This document shows, in pieces, positions 1-13,284 of a stretch of 64,000 nt of DNA (the stretch's first letter is position 1; the number at the start of each line of letters is the position of its first letter). A model generated the notes under the pieces. That model saw only the letters and a program-made list of their open reading frames with translations, searched no databases and was not told the DNA's origin. This stretch comes from Leptospira stimsonii. Its GTDB lineage: Bacteria > Spirochaetota > Leptospiria > Leptospirales > Leptospiraceae. The stretch spans positions 930,001 to 994,000 of the forward strand of contig NZ_QHCT01000001.1 in assembly GCF_003545885.1 (NCBI RefSeq), given 5' to 3'. The position numbers were made by a program, and so were the translations under genes.

Positions 1-958
1 ATCCGGTCGAAATTTCCTTGGCGATCGTCCATGGATCCGAATCTTGTCGAATGATGATTCCCAGCGTGAGCAGGGTAATATAAAGTCCTAATGTATCGTT
101 TGCGATTTCTTCCGATAAGTTAGGCTTTAAATCCGCCGGATTGGAAAGGTTCAATAGAATCGGTTCCGTCGTATCGAATAAAGAATATAAAGCGATCAGT
201 TGCGATGCTCCTATGATTCCGTGGAGGGTCGCTCCTCTTTTTTTACAAAGCGATAGCAGATTTTTCAATTCTACGCCTGAAAACTGAAAGTCGGTCAAAA
301 CGGGATTCGCTTCTTGATTCTTCTTGGAGAACATTGGAAGAGAGGCGATTCTTACTGTAATTTCTTCGGATACGCCCGTTTTGTTTTCGGTCTCCGGATT
401 CTCCTCGTTGATTTGTAATAGGGAAAGGACCGATTTTGGAATTTTATGATAGTTTAGAATATTATTATTGTTTAAATTACTTTCGATCCTTTTTAGAACT
501 TCCGAAAGAAATAAGGAGCCCGATCTTCCGTCCGCTATGCTATGATGAAAGATCAAAGAGAATACCCATTGTCCGGATTTTGATTCGAATAGAGCGGCTC
601 GAATCAAAGGAGATTCCCCTTCGGAAAAAGGAAGGATCATCTCATCCGCTAATATTTTTTTCCATACTTCGTTTTCGAATTCGAAAATTTTAAGGGGAAT
701 TTGGTTTCCAGCCTTTGTCCTAAATCTTAGTTCGAACTCGTTTCCTAATTCTACCTGAACATTTGCAAGCGGATGATTTTTTTGAACGGAATCAATGGCC
801 TTTCGAACCGCTTCCAATTTCAAATCGCCTTCCCCTTCGGCGATGACGGCAAAGTTCATAGAAGAGACCCGATCCAATAACCAAAAGGTAGATTCAGCCT
901 TATCTAAGAGGCGTTCTGACATATGTTCGGAAGTGGATTGGTCGTTTTGAACTTGCAT
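1..958 (-). CDS. Condensation/acyltransferase-type protein (HHxxxDG), 3' end outside window
   Basis: The reverse strand is open from an ATG at 958 to the window edge, giving 319 codons with no stop. It carries the motif HHSIADGRS (HHxxxDG), the catalytic signature of the CoA-dependent acyltransferase superfamily: NRPS condensation domains, PapA-like and wax-ester/DGAT acyltransferases. The N-terminus (STFWLLDRVSSMNFAVIAEG) fits the first strand and helix of such a domain. A second in-frame ATG lies 13 codons in; neither start has a strong ribosome site. It is probably a stand-alone acyl transferase joining an acyl group to an alcohol or amine, substrate unknown. It lies 146 bases downstream of the radical SAM gene on the same strand, so the two may be co-transcribed. 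The C-terminal half cannot be seen. Fold class is fairly sure; substrate is not. Confidence 0.75.
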   Translation of the reverse strand, partial: MQVQNDQSTSEHMSERLLDKAESTFWLLDRVSSMNFAVIAEGEGDLKLEAVRKAIDSVQKNHPLANVQVELGNEFELRFRTKAGNQIPLKIFEFENEVWKKILADEMILPFSEGESPLIRAALFESKSGQWVFSLIFHHSIADGRSGSLFLSEVLKRIESNLNNNNILNYHKIPKSVLSLLQINEENPETENKTGVSEEITVRIASLPMFSKKNQEANPVLTDFQFSGVELKNLLSLCKKRGATLHGIIGASQLIALYSLFDTTEPILLNLSNPADLKPNLSEEIANDTLGLYITLLTLGIIIRQDSDPWTIAKEISTG

Positions 959-1104
959 GTAAGTCTTTATTTTAAGTTTGCGGTTTGAAATCCACCGTTT
1001 CGCGAAATCCGGCGGGCTTTTCGTCTTGAATGGAATTCCTTCCGAGCATACTTCTGAAATCGTTAAAACGAATTCCATAACGTTTCATTGCCGGAAGCAC
1101 GAAA

Positions 1105-2814
1105 TTAATGGTTAAACGAACTCGAATGAAAATCGGATTTTATTTGAAACGATAAATCTCTCCCGTCCCTCTTCGAAAGAAGAATCCTTCCGCCGGAAAG
1201 CGTTGTGATTCCTTCCAATTCTCCAAAAACTCTTTCCAAGATAGAATAGCGAAACTTTTCTAACGGGACTTCCTGATGACTCGTGGAAGCGTATAGGACC
1301 TTTTCCTTTATTAATTTTTGAAAAAGACCGACTCCAATTGAAGAACGAACTCCCGATTTTTCCAGACGTAAGAGCGTATCCGATAAAGAAAGGGACTCAT
1401 CTTTAGCGAGCGGTGCGCTTTTCAGAAAGTTTAGAATTCGAGTTACGATAAAAAGCGAATAGATATCTTCTCTTTCAAAATGTTTTGAAGGAATGGCCAT
1501 CGAGGTCAATCTGGATAGAAAAACGTCGGACTCGTTTCTTTCGGGAAACCCTGCTGCGATCGGAGAATTCGGTGTGAGATAAAAAAGAGAGGCTCCCATT
1601 AAAACAGGTTGTTCGGCGTTGAACTGAAGCGTCTGAATCATCGAATCCAAGGATTCCATTGGAAGTCCTAAGATTTGATAGGAAGTAATTTGAAAACCGA
1701 GTGCAAAACCTTCCTGCACGATTTGAAGATATTTTTCGATCGTATGCGGTCTTTTCGTTGTCTCTCTTACAAGTTTGTCCGAGCTGACTAACGCGAGATT
1801 CAAATTCGTAAAACCTGCTTCCTTCATCAGAATCAATAGCTCCGAATCCAAGCTGATGTAGGAGATTCCATTCATCGCAACAAATTGGACGTCCTTTTGC
1901 GGAAAGGCCCGAATCAATTCTTCGCAGAGTTGTTTCATCTCCGGTTTAAAAAAGGTGAGGTTGTCGTCTTCAAAATCAAACACTCGATAGCCGAGCTTAT
2001 ACGATTCTTTGATTTCGTTTAACACGTTTTCTACCGTGTTTCTTCGATACTTCGTTCCAAACGTAGTATGAACCGAACAAAAGCTACATCGATGAGGACA
2101 ACTTCTCGATGTGATGATAAATCGCATCGGCCTACCTGCGAAAAGATAATGTTCCTTCGTCAACGAAGACAAGTCGGGAGGAGGTAGTTCTTGAATCGGG
2201 AAATTCTCTCCAATTTCGTTTAGAATCATTTCCCCGTTTTTTTTCCAACCTAAGGATGGAACGAGCGCATAACGTTTATTCGCTCTAAATTCTTCTAAAA
2301 AATCGCAGATCGCTTTTTCGCCTTCGCCTCGGATGATAAAGTCGACGTTTGGATCGGATAGCATAAGTTCAGGACAAGCAGAAACGTGAGAACCCCCCAT
2401 AAGAATCGGGACGTCGAGAGTTTCCTTGATCGTAGCCGCCGTTTTTAACGCTTCCCGATAATAAGGAGAGAACAAAGAGGAGATTCCGATCAGGTCCGGT
2501 TGAATTGATCTTACTTCCGTGGCGATGTCTTCATAGGAAGCGCCGAAGCGAAAGTATTCAAAGAATGTGGAGAAGGGACTTTTATCCGCAACAGGGTAGT
2601 AATCCTTTAAATATTTGAGCTCTTTCGGAATCTGAAGAGTTCTTCTTCCCGCGAGTTTGCTTCCGTTTCCTCTATGAAAATCACGAATGATCACTTCCAC
2701 ATCGGGTACGAATTTTTGAATCGCTCCTTTTAGATAACAAAGACCGATGGGTTGTAATCGGATGTCCGTATCGTAAAAGTCCTCGACCGGCGGTTGAATG
2801 AGCAAAAGCCGCAT
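1105..2814 (-). CDS. B12-binding-domain radical SAM protein
   Basis: A 569-residue protein with an N-terminal Rossmann-like cobalamin-binding region (about residues 1-175; motifs LIGISSLFSPYY, ILMGGSHVS and the following FIIRGEGE) and a radical SAM core beginning with C239-x3-C243-x2-C246 (SCPHRCSFC), which should hold the 4Fe-4S cluster and S-adenosylmethionine. The order matches class B radical SAM enzymes, which include B12-dependent methylases and cyclases. The canonical DxHxxG base-off cobalamin motif is not evident, as in many relatives that bind B12 loosely or not at all. The C-terminal 150 residues are not recognised. Start is the ATG at 2814 with no clear Shine-Dalgarno. It is divergent from the hydrolase at 2948 and upstream of the acyltransferase at 958. 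The enzyme class is well supported; the reaction is unknown. Confidence 0.85.
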   Translation of the reverse strand: MRLLLIQPPVEDFYDTDIRLQPIGLCYLKGAIQKFVPDVEVIIRDFHRGNGSKLAGRRTLQIPKELKYLKDYYPVADKSPFSTFFEYFRFGASYEDIATEVRSIQPDLIGISSLFSPYYREALKTAATIKETLDVPILMGGSHVSACPELMLSDPNVDFIIRGEGEKAICDFLEEFRANKRYALVPSLGWKKNGEMILNEIGENFPIQELPPPDLSSLTKEHYLFAGRPMRFIITSRSCPHRCSFCSVHTTFGTKYRRNTVENVLNEIKESYKLGYRVFDFEDDNLTFFKPEMKQLCEELIRAFPQKDVQFVAMNGISYISLDSELLILMKEAGFTNLNLALVSSDKLVRETTKRPHTIEKYLQIVQEGFALGFQITSYQILGLPMESLDSMIQTLQFNAEQPVLMGASLFYLTPNSPIAAGFPERNESDVFLSRLTSMAIPSKHFEREDIYSLFIVTRILNFLKSAPLAKDESLSLSDTLLRLEKSGVRSSIGVGLFQKLIKEKVLYASTSHQEVPLEKFRYSILERVFGELEGITTLSGGRILLSKRDGRDLSFQIKSDFHSSSFNH

Positions 2815-2947
2815 GACACCATAGAAACCAAAACGACTTCAAGAGCAAGCTACTTGTTTGTGAAGGAATTCGGATTCTTCGATTTTATCCATTGACCAAA
2901 ATAGAAATTCGGATTATACTGCGCGAGCCATGAAAGGAGAAGCGGAA

Positions 2948-4207
<1,260 letters not shown>

Positions 4208-4375
4208 TCGACTATCTTAGGGTTAAAAGGAACGCGAAGGACTTCAGAAAAAGACACGTTCTTTTTTCTTCCGATTCCTAAAAATGTAAATTCTAATTTT
4301 TCCTTTCTAAGAATGAGTTGCGTACAGACCTAAGTTTCAATTGTTTATCAATATATTATATAATCAGGAAAGTCA

Positions 4376-4855
4376 ATGAGTTCAGAGATCGTCTCTCAGG
4401 AAGAAATGTTTATCATCGGAATTTCGGAAGTAACGAAAAACCAAGATGAAATGTCCGGAAGCGGAAAAATCGGAGGACTTTGGAATCGGTTTTTCGCCGA
4501 AGGAATTTTAGAAAAGATTCCTAATAAAAAAGAACCCGCAAACATTCTTGCTGTTTATACGGATTATGAATCGGATGAAACCGGGAAGTATAGAATTTTA
4601 ATCGGAGCCGAGGTTAAGGATCCAAATACGGTTCCCGATGGAATGACTCTCCGAAAGATTCCGAAAGGAAATTATGCCAAGTTCACGAGTGAAACGGGAT
4701 CGATCGCCGAAGTCGCCGTTGCAGTCTGGCAAAAAATTTGGTCCAGTTCCGAGCTGAAATCGAAGAGAGCGTTTCAATCCGATTTCGAACTCTACGATCA
4801 AAGATCCGCAAATCCAAACGCCGCACAAATCGACGTTTTTATCGGTATAAAATAA
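4376..4855 (+). CDS. GyrI-like/effector-binding domain protein
   Basis: A 159-residue stand-alone effector-binding domain of the AraC-effector/GyrI (SOUL-like) superfamily: two repeated beta-alpha-beta-beta units, with FFAEGILEKIPNK, a central ILAVYTDYESDETGKYRILIGAEV and the conserved second half (TLRKIPKGNYAKFTSETGSI, then VAVAVWQKIW) ending in a Tyr/Asp-rich strand DFELYDQR. Such proteins bind small hydrophobic or cationic ligands in a cleft; some act as regulator domains, others as toxin modulators or hydrolases. There is no DNA-binding part here. AGGAA at 4367-4371 precedes the ATG by normal spacing, with a consensus TATAAT just before it (4359-4364). The gene is convergent with the ABA4-like gene, ending four bases from it. 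Family is likely; role unknown. Confidence 0.75.
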   Translation: MSSEIVSQEEMFIIGISEVTKNQDEMSGSGKIGGLWNRFFAEGILEKIPNKKEPANILAVYTDYESDETGKYRILIGAEVKDPNTVPDGMTLRKIPKGNYAKFTSETGSIAEVAVAVWQKIWSSSELKSKRAFQSDFELYDQRSANPNAAQIDVFIGIK

Positions 4856-4858
4856 ACC

Positions 4859-5299
4859 TTAATCGAAAGGTTGATTTAAGAGGATCGGTTTTTTAAGAAT
4901 CGCTCTTAAAAGAAGATAACTGAGAAGCCCGAAAGGTCCGAACAGAAAAGTCGCAATCTGACAAGGAATCACGAGCCAACGCGAGATTCCTAACTTCTGT
5001 GCGTTTGCGCTTTCCCATGTACCAACAAACAAATCGAAGGCGAGATAATGGATCCATCCTGCGACCAATACGATCGGGTTTTGGAAAAGAAGCGTAACTC
5101 CTTCCAATGATCCGAAATTACCCTGCGTTTTTCCGAAACTGGATATTATTAAAATAGAATATACTCCGCCGAATAGGAGTGTACCGAGAATGCCGGTCGT
5201 AATCAATCTTGTATATTTCCAATTTGGAAGACAGATAAGAAGAATCCAGCCTGCCAATGCGAAGTTGTTTACGATCTTGAATAGTAAAGATAGGTCCAC
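4859..5299 (-). CDS. ABA4-like (DUF4281) membrane protein
   Basis: A 146-residue protein with four predicted membrane helices. The segment HYLAFDLFVGTWESANAQ and the loop ending FLFGPFGLLSYLLLR match the ABA4-like/DUF4281 family, named after a plant protein needed for neoxanthin synthesis; bacterial members have no proven reaction. Start is GTG at 5299, supported by AAGGAG seven bases upstream. It begins two bases after the stop of the 315-residue membrane protein at 5302-6249, so translation is probably coupled. Both lie in an operon divergent from the TetR gene at 6352, with a clear inverted repeat in the shared promoter, and are likely repressed by it. Family assignment is good; function is open. 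Confidence 0.8.
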   Translation of the reverse strand: MDLSLLFKIVNNFALAGWILLICLPNWKYTRLITTGILGTLLFGGVYSILIISSFGKTQGNFGSLEGVTLLFQNPIVLVAGWIHYLAFDLFVGTWESANAQKLGISRWLVIPCQIATFLFGPFGLLSYLLLRAILKKPILLNQPFD

Positions 5300-5301
5300 T
5301 G

Positions 5302-6249
5302 TTAAGCTCCTTTTATAGACGATTTTATGTTCTTTTTGATAAGAAACGGTGAAATCAAACTTCCCAACATTCCAAATCCGCAGATAAAAAATCCGATTTG
5401 AATTTTGAAGGACGGATGTACGACGCTTTCTCCGCTGAGAGCCTGAATGGTAAGTATCAGAACCAACCCGGTGAAGAAGACCGAAAAGGAACGAATTGCT
5501 CGAATGATACCGATCTGAGAAAAATGCAAACCACTGAACAGTAAGGCGATCATAGGAATCATTTGCATTGCGTGGATTCCCAAGAAGTGCGGGATCCTCA
5601 TATCTCCTGCGATCGTGCTCCAGCCGAGTAACGGTAAACCCGGTCCACCGTCTTCCGCGCCGAACGTGTGACCTCCGTTCGACTTTAAGATTCCTAATTT
5701 CATAGCCTCAATTTGTTCAGGCCTTGGAGTCGTCATAAAAAAACCGAGAATCATACCCAAGGCCGCGATTCCCATTCCCCATCGAAGCGACTCCATAAGG
5801 GATTTATTATCCGAATTTTCGCGGAACAGATAGAGTGCGATTGCTATATGAGAAAACCATAAAATTGTAATCGCGGTTCCCATAATACTGAAAATCATTC
5901 CGTTTAATGGAGACGTTATATTGAAATGACTCTCCTCGGCTCGGAATGCCTGCCCGTAGATCGCAACATTTTCAATGATCAACATGATCGTAATCATCCA
6001 TGAAATTCTTCGAATTTGCTTTTCTCTTCCTCGGATAAACTGAAAAATCCAAACGAGCGTAAAAGAATATAAGGAGGTCGAGATCGCAAACTTGATCGGT
6101 TTGAGCCAGATCGGGGAGTTTGTCACTTGTCGAAGATCGATCCAGGATGCAGGAATCAGAACAAATAGGCTGAGTAGGACTATAACTCCGTTCCAATATA
6201 GGGGAGGGTTCGTCTTGGCTTTTTGAACGAGTTTGGATAAGATTCTCAT
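5302..6249 (-). CDS. Multi-pass membrane protein of unknown function
   Basis: A 315-residue protein with roughly eight hydrophobic helices. The most distinctive part is a long loop with GGHTFGAEDGGPGLPLLG followed by WSTIAGDMRIPHFLGIHAMQ, containing several His residues that could bind metal or haem; I recall similar loops in uncharacterised membrane proteins of other phyla but cannot name the family. The ATG at 6249 is preferred because GCGAGG sits eight bases upstream; an in-frame TTG 12 bases earlier would overlap that site. It is the first gene of a two-gene operon with the ABA4-like protein, transcribed away from the TetR gene. Function unknown. Confidence 0.75.
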   Translation of the reverse strand: MRILSKLVQKAKTNPPLYWNGVIVLLSLFVLIPASWIDLRQVTNSPIWLKPIKFAISTSLYSFTLVWIFQFIRGREKQIRRISWMITIMLIIENVAIYGQAFRAEESHFNITSPLNGMIFSIMGTAITILWFSHIAIALYLFRENSDNKSLMESLRWGMGIAALGMILGFFMTTPRPEQIEAMKLGILKSNGGHTFGAEDGGPGLPLLGWSTIAGDMRIPHFLGIHAMQMIPMIALLFSGLHFSQIGIIRAIRSFSVFFTGLVLILTIQALSGESVVHPSFKIQIGFFICGFGMLGSLISPFLIKKNIKSSIKGA

Positions 6250-6306
6250 AAAACCTCGCAAAAGGGAGTTGACCCCTTTGGTTTATATGTTACCAGTGTA
6301 AACATA

Positions 6307-6327
6307 GATGTTGTTTCTGTCAACATC
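6307..6327. promoter_or_regulatory. Inverted repeat, probable TetR operator
   Basis: GATGTTG-N7-CAACATC is a perfect 7-base inverted repeat in the 102-base gap between the divergent membrane operon and the TetR gene. A second imperfect copy (ATGTTAC...GTAAACAT, 6287-6305) and another CAACAT half-site (6343-6348) flank it. Size, symmetry and position fit autoregulation by the adjacent TetR protein with repression of the divergent operon. Inference from sequence only. Confidence 0.6.
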
Positions 6328-6351
6328 GAAAGTAGTCACCGACAACATTTT

Positions 6352-7002
6352 ATGAAAAAAAAGATTCCCTCAAAAAAGAAAATTTTGGAAAAACAGACTT
6401 CGGACTCCTACCATCACGGAGATCTCAAGAAGGCGATCATTCTCAAATCGGAAGAGATTCTTGAAAAAGCCGGCATCGAAGGTTTGAGTCTGAGGGATAT
6501 CGCGGCCGATCTAGGAGTCAGTCACGCGGCGCCTTACAGACATTTCCCGAGAAAGATAGATCTCCTTTTTATTCTTGCGATTCGAGGATTTAGGGATCTT
6601 GCGGAAGAAATGCGTCTCGCTTGGGAAAGTAGCGAAAATCCGGTAGAAAGACTTCGCTCCTCCGGAACACGTTATGTGAAACTGGCTCTAAAGCATCCGC
6701 GAAGAACCGAACTCATGTTTGGTGGAACGCTTGCTTGCGAATCCGAAGTTCCGGAAGAGTTGGAAGCGATCGGTAAGGAAGCCTTTATGGGACTATTTAG
6801 AATTATCGAGGACGGTCAGGCTCGGGGAATTTTTCGAAGCGGAGATCCTCTCGGGTTTTCTTTTACCCTTTGGAGTCTCGTTCACGGATTCGCGGTTTTA
6901 ATCAATGGAAAACAAATTCCTCCGCAAGTATTTCAGGACCGTTCCTTGGATACGATATTAGAATCCTCTCTTTCCTCGATTCTTGATGGAGTCGTTCTCT
7001 GA
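6352..7002 (+). CDS. TetR-family regulator (WHG-type C-terminal domain)
   Basis: A 216-residue protein. Residues about 22-75 form a TetR helix-turn-helix (LRDIAADLGVSHAAPYRHF, preceded by the YHHGDLKKAII motif). The C-terminal half, with RLRSSGTRYVKLALKHPRR and GFSFTLWSLVHGFAVLI, fits the WHG/TetR_C_33 ligand-binding domain. The N-terminus is unusually lysine-rich. No Shine-Dalgarno is visible before the ATG at 6352 and the operator half-sites run almost to it, so the message may be leaderless. It most likely represses itself and the divergent membrane-protein/ABA4-like operon through the inverted repeat at 6307-6327. Ligand unknown. Confidence 0.88.
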   Translation: MKKKIPSKKKILEKQTSDSYHHGDLKKAIILKSEEILEKAGIEGLSLRDIAADLGVSHAAPYRHFPRKIDLLFILAIRGFRDLAEEMRLAWESSENPVERLRSSGTRYVKLALKHPRRTELMFGGTLACESEVPEELEAIGKEAFMGLFRIIEDGQARGIFRSGDPLGFSFTLWSLVHGFAVLINGKQIPPQVFQDRSLDTILESSLSSILDGVVL

Positions 7003-7078
7003 ATCCGTTTTATTTTCGTAGAAAAGACTTGTAAGCATTTTTCATTGTTATTCAGTCATTCCGTTTGGGGATGGTAGA

Positions 7079-8371
7079 ATGAAAGTTACAAAAAACAAAT
7101 TGATTCTTCTTTGGTGCATTTTTCTGTTTTTGTTTGTTATCTTTTATATAAAGCCGAAGGATTTAGGAAAACCGTACGAAGCATATTTTAAAATATTAAA
7201 CGAAGAATTAAAAAAGAATGGTCCCGGTAAACCAGTTGTATTACTCGATCTCGATCGTTTGGATGAGAATTTAAGAATTCTAAAACAAAATCTAACACCT
7301 CCCTTACATTATCGAATCGTGGTGAAGTCTCTTCCATCTTTGGAGTTACTTCGGTATATCGTTCGTTCCACCGGAAGTAATCGGCTTATGGTCTTTCATT
7401 CCGGTGATATCGTGATGCTTTTGGAAGATCCCGAATTTAAGAATTTCGATATTCTTCTTGGTAAACCGATGCCGGTGAACGCTCTGAAAGAGATTCACAC
7501 AAAAACGAACGATTCCGATTTTCAAAAAATCCATTGGCTTGTTGATTCTTACGAAAGATTAAACGAATACCTTCGTTTTTCAAAAAAGGAGAATCTAAAA
7601 CTCTCATTGAATTTGGAGATCGACATCGGGCTTCATAGAGGAGGATTTCCGGAACCGTCTTCCGTTCTTTCCTCTTTGGAATTAATCAGAAACGAATCCA
7701 AATATCTTGAGTTTTCCGGTTTTATGGGTTATGAACCGCACGTCGCTTCGGTTCCCGTGATTTTCGGGGATAAGGCCGAGGCGATTCAAAATTCGCTTAA
7801 GAACTCCTTAAAAACATATTCTAATTTCATTAAGTATTCACAGGAGAATTTTCCGGATTTATTTCGAAGAGAAATCATTCAAAACGGAGGAGGAAGCAAA
7901 ACGTATCGTTTCTACCAAAAATTCGGGACAGAAGTGGTAAACGATGTTTCGGTCGGATCGGCGCTCGTAAAGCCGACTGATTTCGACGTGGTCAGTTTAG
8001 AGGAACATTCTCCTGCGGTTTTTATCGCCGCTCCCATATTGAAACGAATCGAAGGGACAAACATTCCATTTCTGGAATCTCTTTCATTCTTATTTCCACT
8101 CTGGGATCCGAATCAAGAACTCACTTATTTTACGTATGGTGGAGGTTTTTCCGCAAAGAAAGAGTCACCCTCGGGTCTTCAAGACAATTCTCTTTTCGGC
8201 ACCAGCACCAATCAAGGAATTCTAAACGGCTCTTTCCAAACCGGACTTTATCCGAACGATTTTGTATTTTTCAGACCGACGCAAAGTGAAAAAGTTATGG
8301 CTGAGTTAGGTGAAATTTATCTCATCCGAAAAGGGAAACTATCGGGAAAATGGAAAACGTTTGTGAATTGA
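7079..8371 (+). CDS. Membrane-anchored alanine racemase-fold (D-threonine aldolase-like) PLP protein
   Basis: A 430-residue protein beginning with an uncleaved-type hydrophobic anchor (residues 8-25), so the catalytic part probably faces the periplasm. The barrel shows features of fold-type III PLP enzymes of the DSD1/low-specificity D-threonine aldolase group: VVLLDLDRLDENL, then RIVVKSLPS with the likely PLP-binding Lys near residue 90, NLEIDIGLHRGGF, and the later QNGGGSKTYRF. A C-terminal domain (YFTYGGGFSAKKESPSG and the closing FFRPTQSE) resembles the metal-binding D-Ser dehydratase-like domain, but its usual His-x-Cys pair is not obvious. GGGGATGG lies just before the ATG. It appears to be a single-gene unit. 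The fold is fairly sure; the substrate and the need for export are not. Confidence 0.75.
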   Translation: MKVTKNKLILLWCIFLFLFVIFYIKPKDLGKPYEAYFKILNEELKKNGPGKPVVLLDLDRLDENLRILKQNLTPPLHYRIVVKSLPSLELLRYIVRSTGSNRLMVFHSGDIVMLLEDPEFKNFDILLGKPMPVNALKEIHTKTNDSDFQKIHWLVDSYERLNEYLRFSKKENLKLSLNLEIDIGLHRGGFPEPSSVLSSLELIRNESKYLEFSGFMGYEPHVASVPVIFGDKAEAIQNSLKNSLKTYSNFIKYSQENFPDLFRREIIQNGGGSKTYRFYQKFGTEVVNDVSVGSALVKPTDFDVVSLEEHSPAVFIAAPILKRIEGTNIPFLESLSFLFPLWDPNQELTYFTYGGGFSAKKESPSGLQDNSLFGTSTNQGILNGSFQTGLYPNDFVFFRPTQSEKVMAELGEIYLIRKGKLSGKWKTFVN

Positions 8372-8496
8372 TTTTACGCGTAGGATTCGGATTGTAGTGA
8401 GTTCAACGATCGTTCGAACGAATATTGAATCGATTCCTAAAAGTATTTGAGAAGGAAACGATTTTTATTTTGAAAATAAGAGCGTAGGAAATGAAA

Positions 8497-8946
8497 ATGT
8501 GTAATATTAGAAAAGTTGCAATCTCTGACTTGAACCAAGTTTCCCTTCTTTTTGACGAGTATCGTCAATTTTATAAAAAAGAATCCGACCTTTCCGGAGC
8601 TTTCCATTTTTTAGAGGAACGAATTTCAAAGGAAGAATCTTGTATTTTCGTGGCATTGAGCGAGGATGAAAAACTCTTTTACGGATTCACTCAATTGTAT
8701 CCCTCATTCACTTCTCTTTCCATGAAAAGAACTTGGATTTTAAACGATCTTTTTGTGAGACCGGAATACAGAAAGAAAGGAATTGCAAAAGCCCTCATCG
8801 TGCAGGCGGCCACTTTGGCGAGAAGTATGGACGCAAAATATCTTTCCCTTTCCACGGCTCGCGATAATAGAAATGCTCAAAGACTCTATGAGTCTCTCGG
8901 TTTTGTAAAGGACGAGGAATTCTTCTATTATTCTCTGACTGTTTGA
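8497..8946 (+). CDS. GNAT-family N-acetyltransferase
   Basis: A GNAT protein of about 149 residues. The acetyl-CoA-binding motif A is clear (LNDLFVRPEYRKKGIAKALI: R/Q-x-x-G-x-A), followed by motif B (NRNAQRLYESLGFVKDEEF). The N-terminal strand IRKVAISDLNQVSLLFDEYRQ is typical of small ribosomal or metabolite acetyltransferases. AGGA at 8486-8489 gives seven bases to the ATG at 8497 but only one to an earlier ATG at 8491, so I start at 8497. A 12-base palindrome, TCGTTCGAACGA (8410-8421), lies upstream in the gap. It acetylates an amine on an unknown substrate. Neighbours give no hint. Confidence 0.88.
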   Translation: MCNIRKVAISDLNQVSLLFDEYRQFYKKESDLSGAFHFLEERISKEESCIFVALSEDEKLFYGFTQLYPSFTSLSMKRTWILNDLFVRPEYRKKGIAKALIVQAATLARSMDAKYLSLSTARDNRNAQRLYESLGFVKDEEFFYYSLTV

Positions 8947-9009
8947 TCTTTCTTTTTAGAGCGAAATTTTCTGAATCGACAATACCTTTGATTCCGATTT
9001 GATAGATCT

Positions 9010-9219
9010 GTGACTGAAATGAATTCTATAAAGTTAGAAGCGCTTCAAAAGCCTTGTCCTCGTTGCGGAAATCGATTTGAGTGTGGGGCGGCGATTCACC
9101 AGTGTGCTTGTTTCTCTATTAAACTCTCTTTGCAAACGAAAGAATTCATTCGTGAGAATTATGACGATTGTCTTTGTATTTCCTGTTTGAATGAATTGAA
9201 TTTACAGAACCCGGAATGA
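9010..9219 (+). CDS. Small cysteine-rich CWC-family protein
   Basis: A 69-residue protein with eight cysteines: CPRC near the start, then FECGAAIHQCACF, and CLCISC near the end. This matches the Cys_rich_CWC family, small putative zinc-binding proteins of unknown role. The start is ambiguous: GTG at 9010 or an in-frame ATG at 9019; neither has a good ribosome site and both leave the Cys motifs intact. It follows the GNAT gene on the same strand after 63 bases and could share its transcript. Confidence 0.75.
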   Translation: MTEMNSIKLEALQKPCPRCGNRFECGAAIHQCACFSIKLSLQTKEFIRENYDDCLCISCLNELNLQNPE

Positions 9220-10050
9220 GAAATCAATCAAAGTGTACTTATACGAATTCTTTATTCAAAAATTATAATCTATTCAAAAAAAATAAGAAACATCGTTTGT
9301 CCGGGAAATTGTGAGCATTTTATTCTTCCTTCATTCTTGAGGAATCGCTTTCGAACGAAGCTGATCCTGAAGCCGCTCCCGCCTTTTTGGATAAGCGACG
9401 ATCAAATGGATCCTCGTCCCCCAAAGAGCGTCGATCAAAGAGGAATTGAAGTTTGAGTTTGGATCATTGACTTTCCCTTTTTATCGATTCATTGTATTTT
9501 GAAAAAACGAAAAGGATCCAGACCCTTTTCAATTCATTCGTATCGTTCAAAAAAGAAGGTTCATTTTCCGAAACGGGGTCGAGCTTGATTCGTCTTTATT
9601 AGAGTAGGCGAAGATGTTTGATGTTTGCTGGGAAAACCGGGCAGATTCTTTGAAAAGAAAAAAGTTTACGATTCATTGAGTGAATATTTTTCACAATTTG
9701 CGGACTTCGTTTTACCGGAAAAAAATGAGCCGAAGGAAAGAAGACAAACGGAAACGATCGGATTGTTTACTTTGAAGTGGAAATATCCCGGCTCAACAAT
9801 TTTAAAGTAAATATGAATTCTAAATTTCGAGTTTGTGTAATAATGGGTGGAATACGAGGGATCTTTATCTTAAATGGGTTCGAAATGTTTAAAATTTAGG
9901 ATCCTGAGCAGAAAAGTCCGGTCGAAAGAATATTCCCTCGGACGTTTCCTAAGAAGAATGGAAGAGCCTGCTCATCCGTTTGAAAACGCCCTATAACAAA
10001 AGTTCTAAATTGAAGTTCGTTTTAAAAAAAACGTTTTAATCGAACTCAAA
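9220..10050. other. Gap without convincing gene upstream of the RND operon
   Basis: About 830 bases with no convincing gene. One TTG-initiated 61-codon frame (9625-9810) has no ribosome site or recognisable family. This is where a periplasmic adaptor gene would often sit next to an RND pump, but I see no adaptor motifs. Confidence 0.6.
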
Positions 10051-10062
10051 AAGAGGTTCTAC

Positions 10063-13280
<3,218 letters not shown>

Positions 13281-13284
<4 letters not shown>

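Noticed and set aside
436..693. Forward-strand 85-codon frame
   Set aside because: It lies inside the reverse-strand acyltransferase gene with the HHxxxDG motif and has no ribosome site.
9625..9810. TTG-initiated 61-codon frame in the gap before the RND gene
   Set aside because: No ribosome site, no family resemblance, ORF bounded by a stop just upstream; probably chance.
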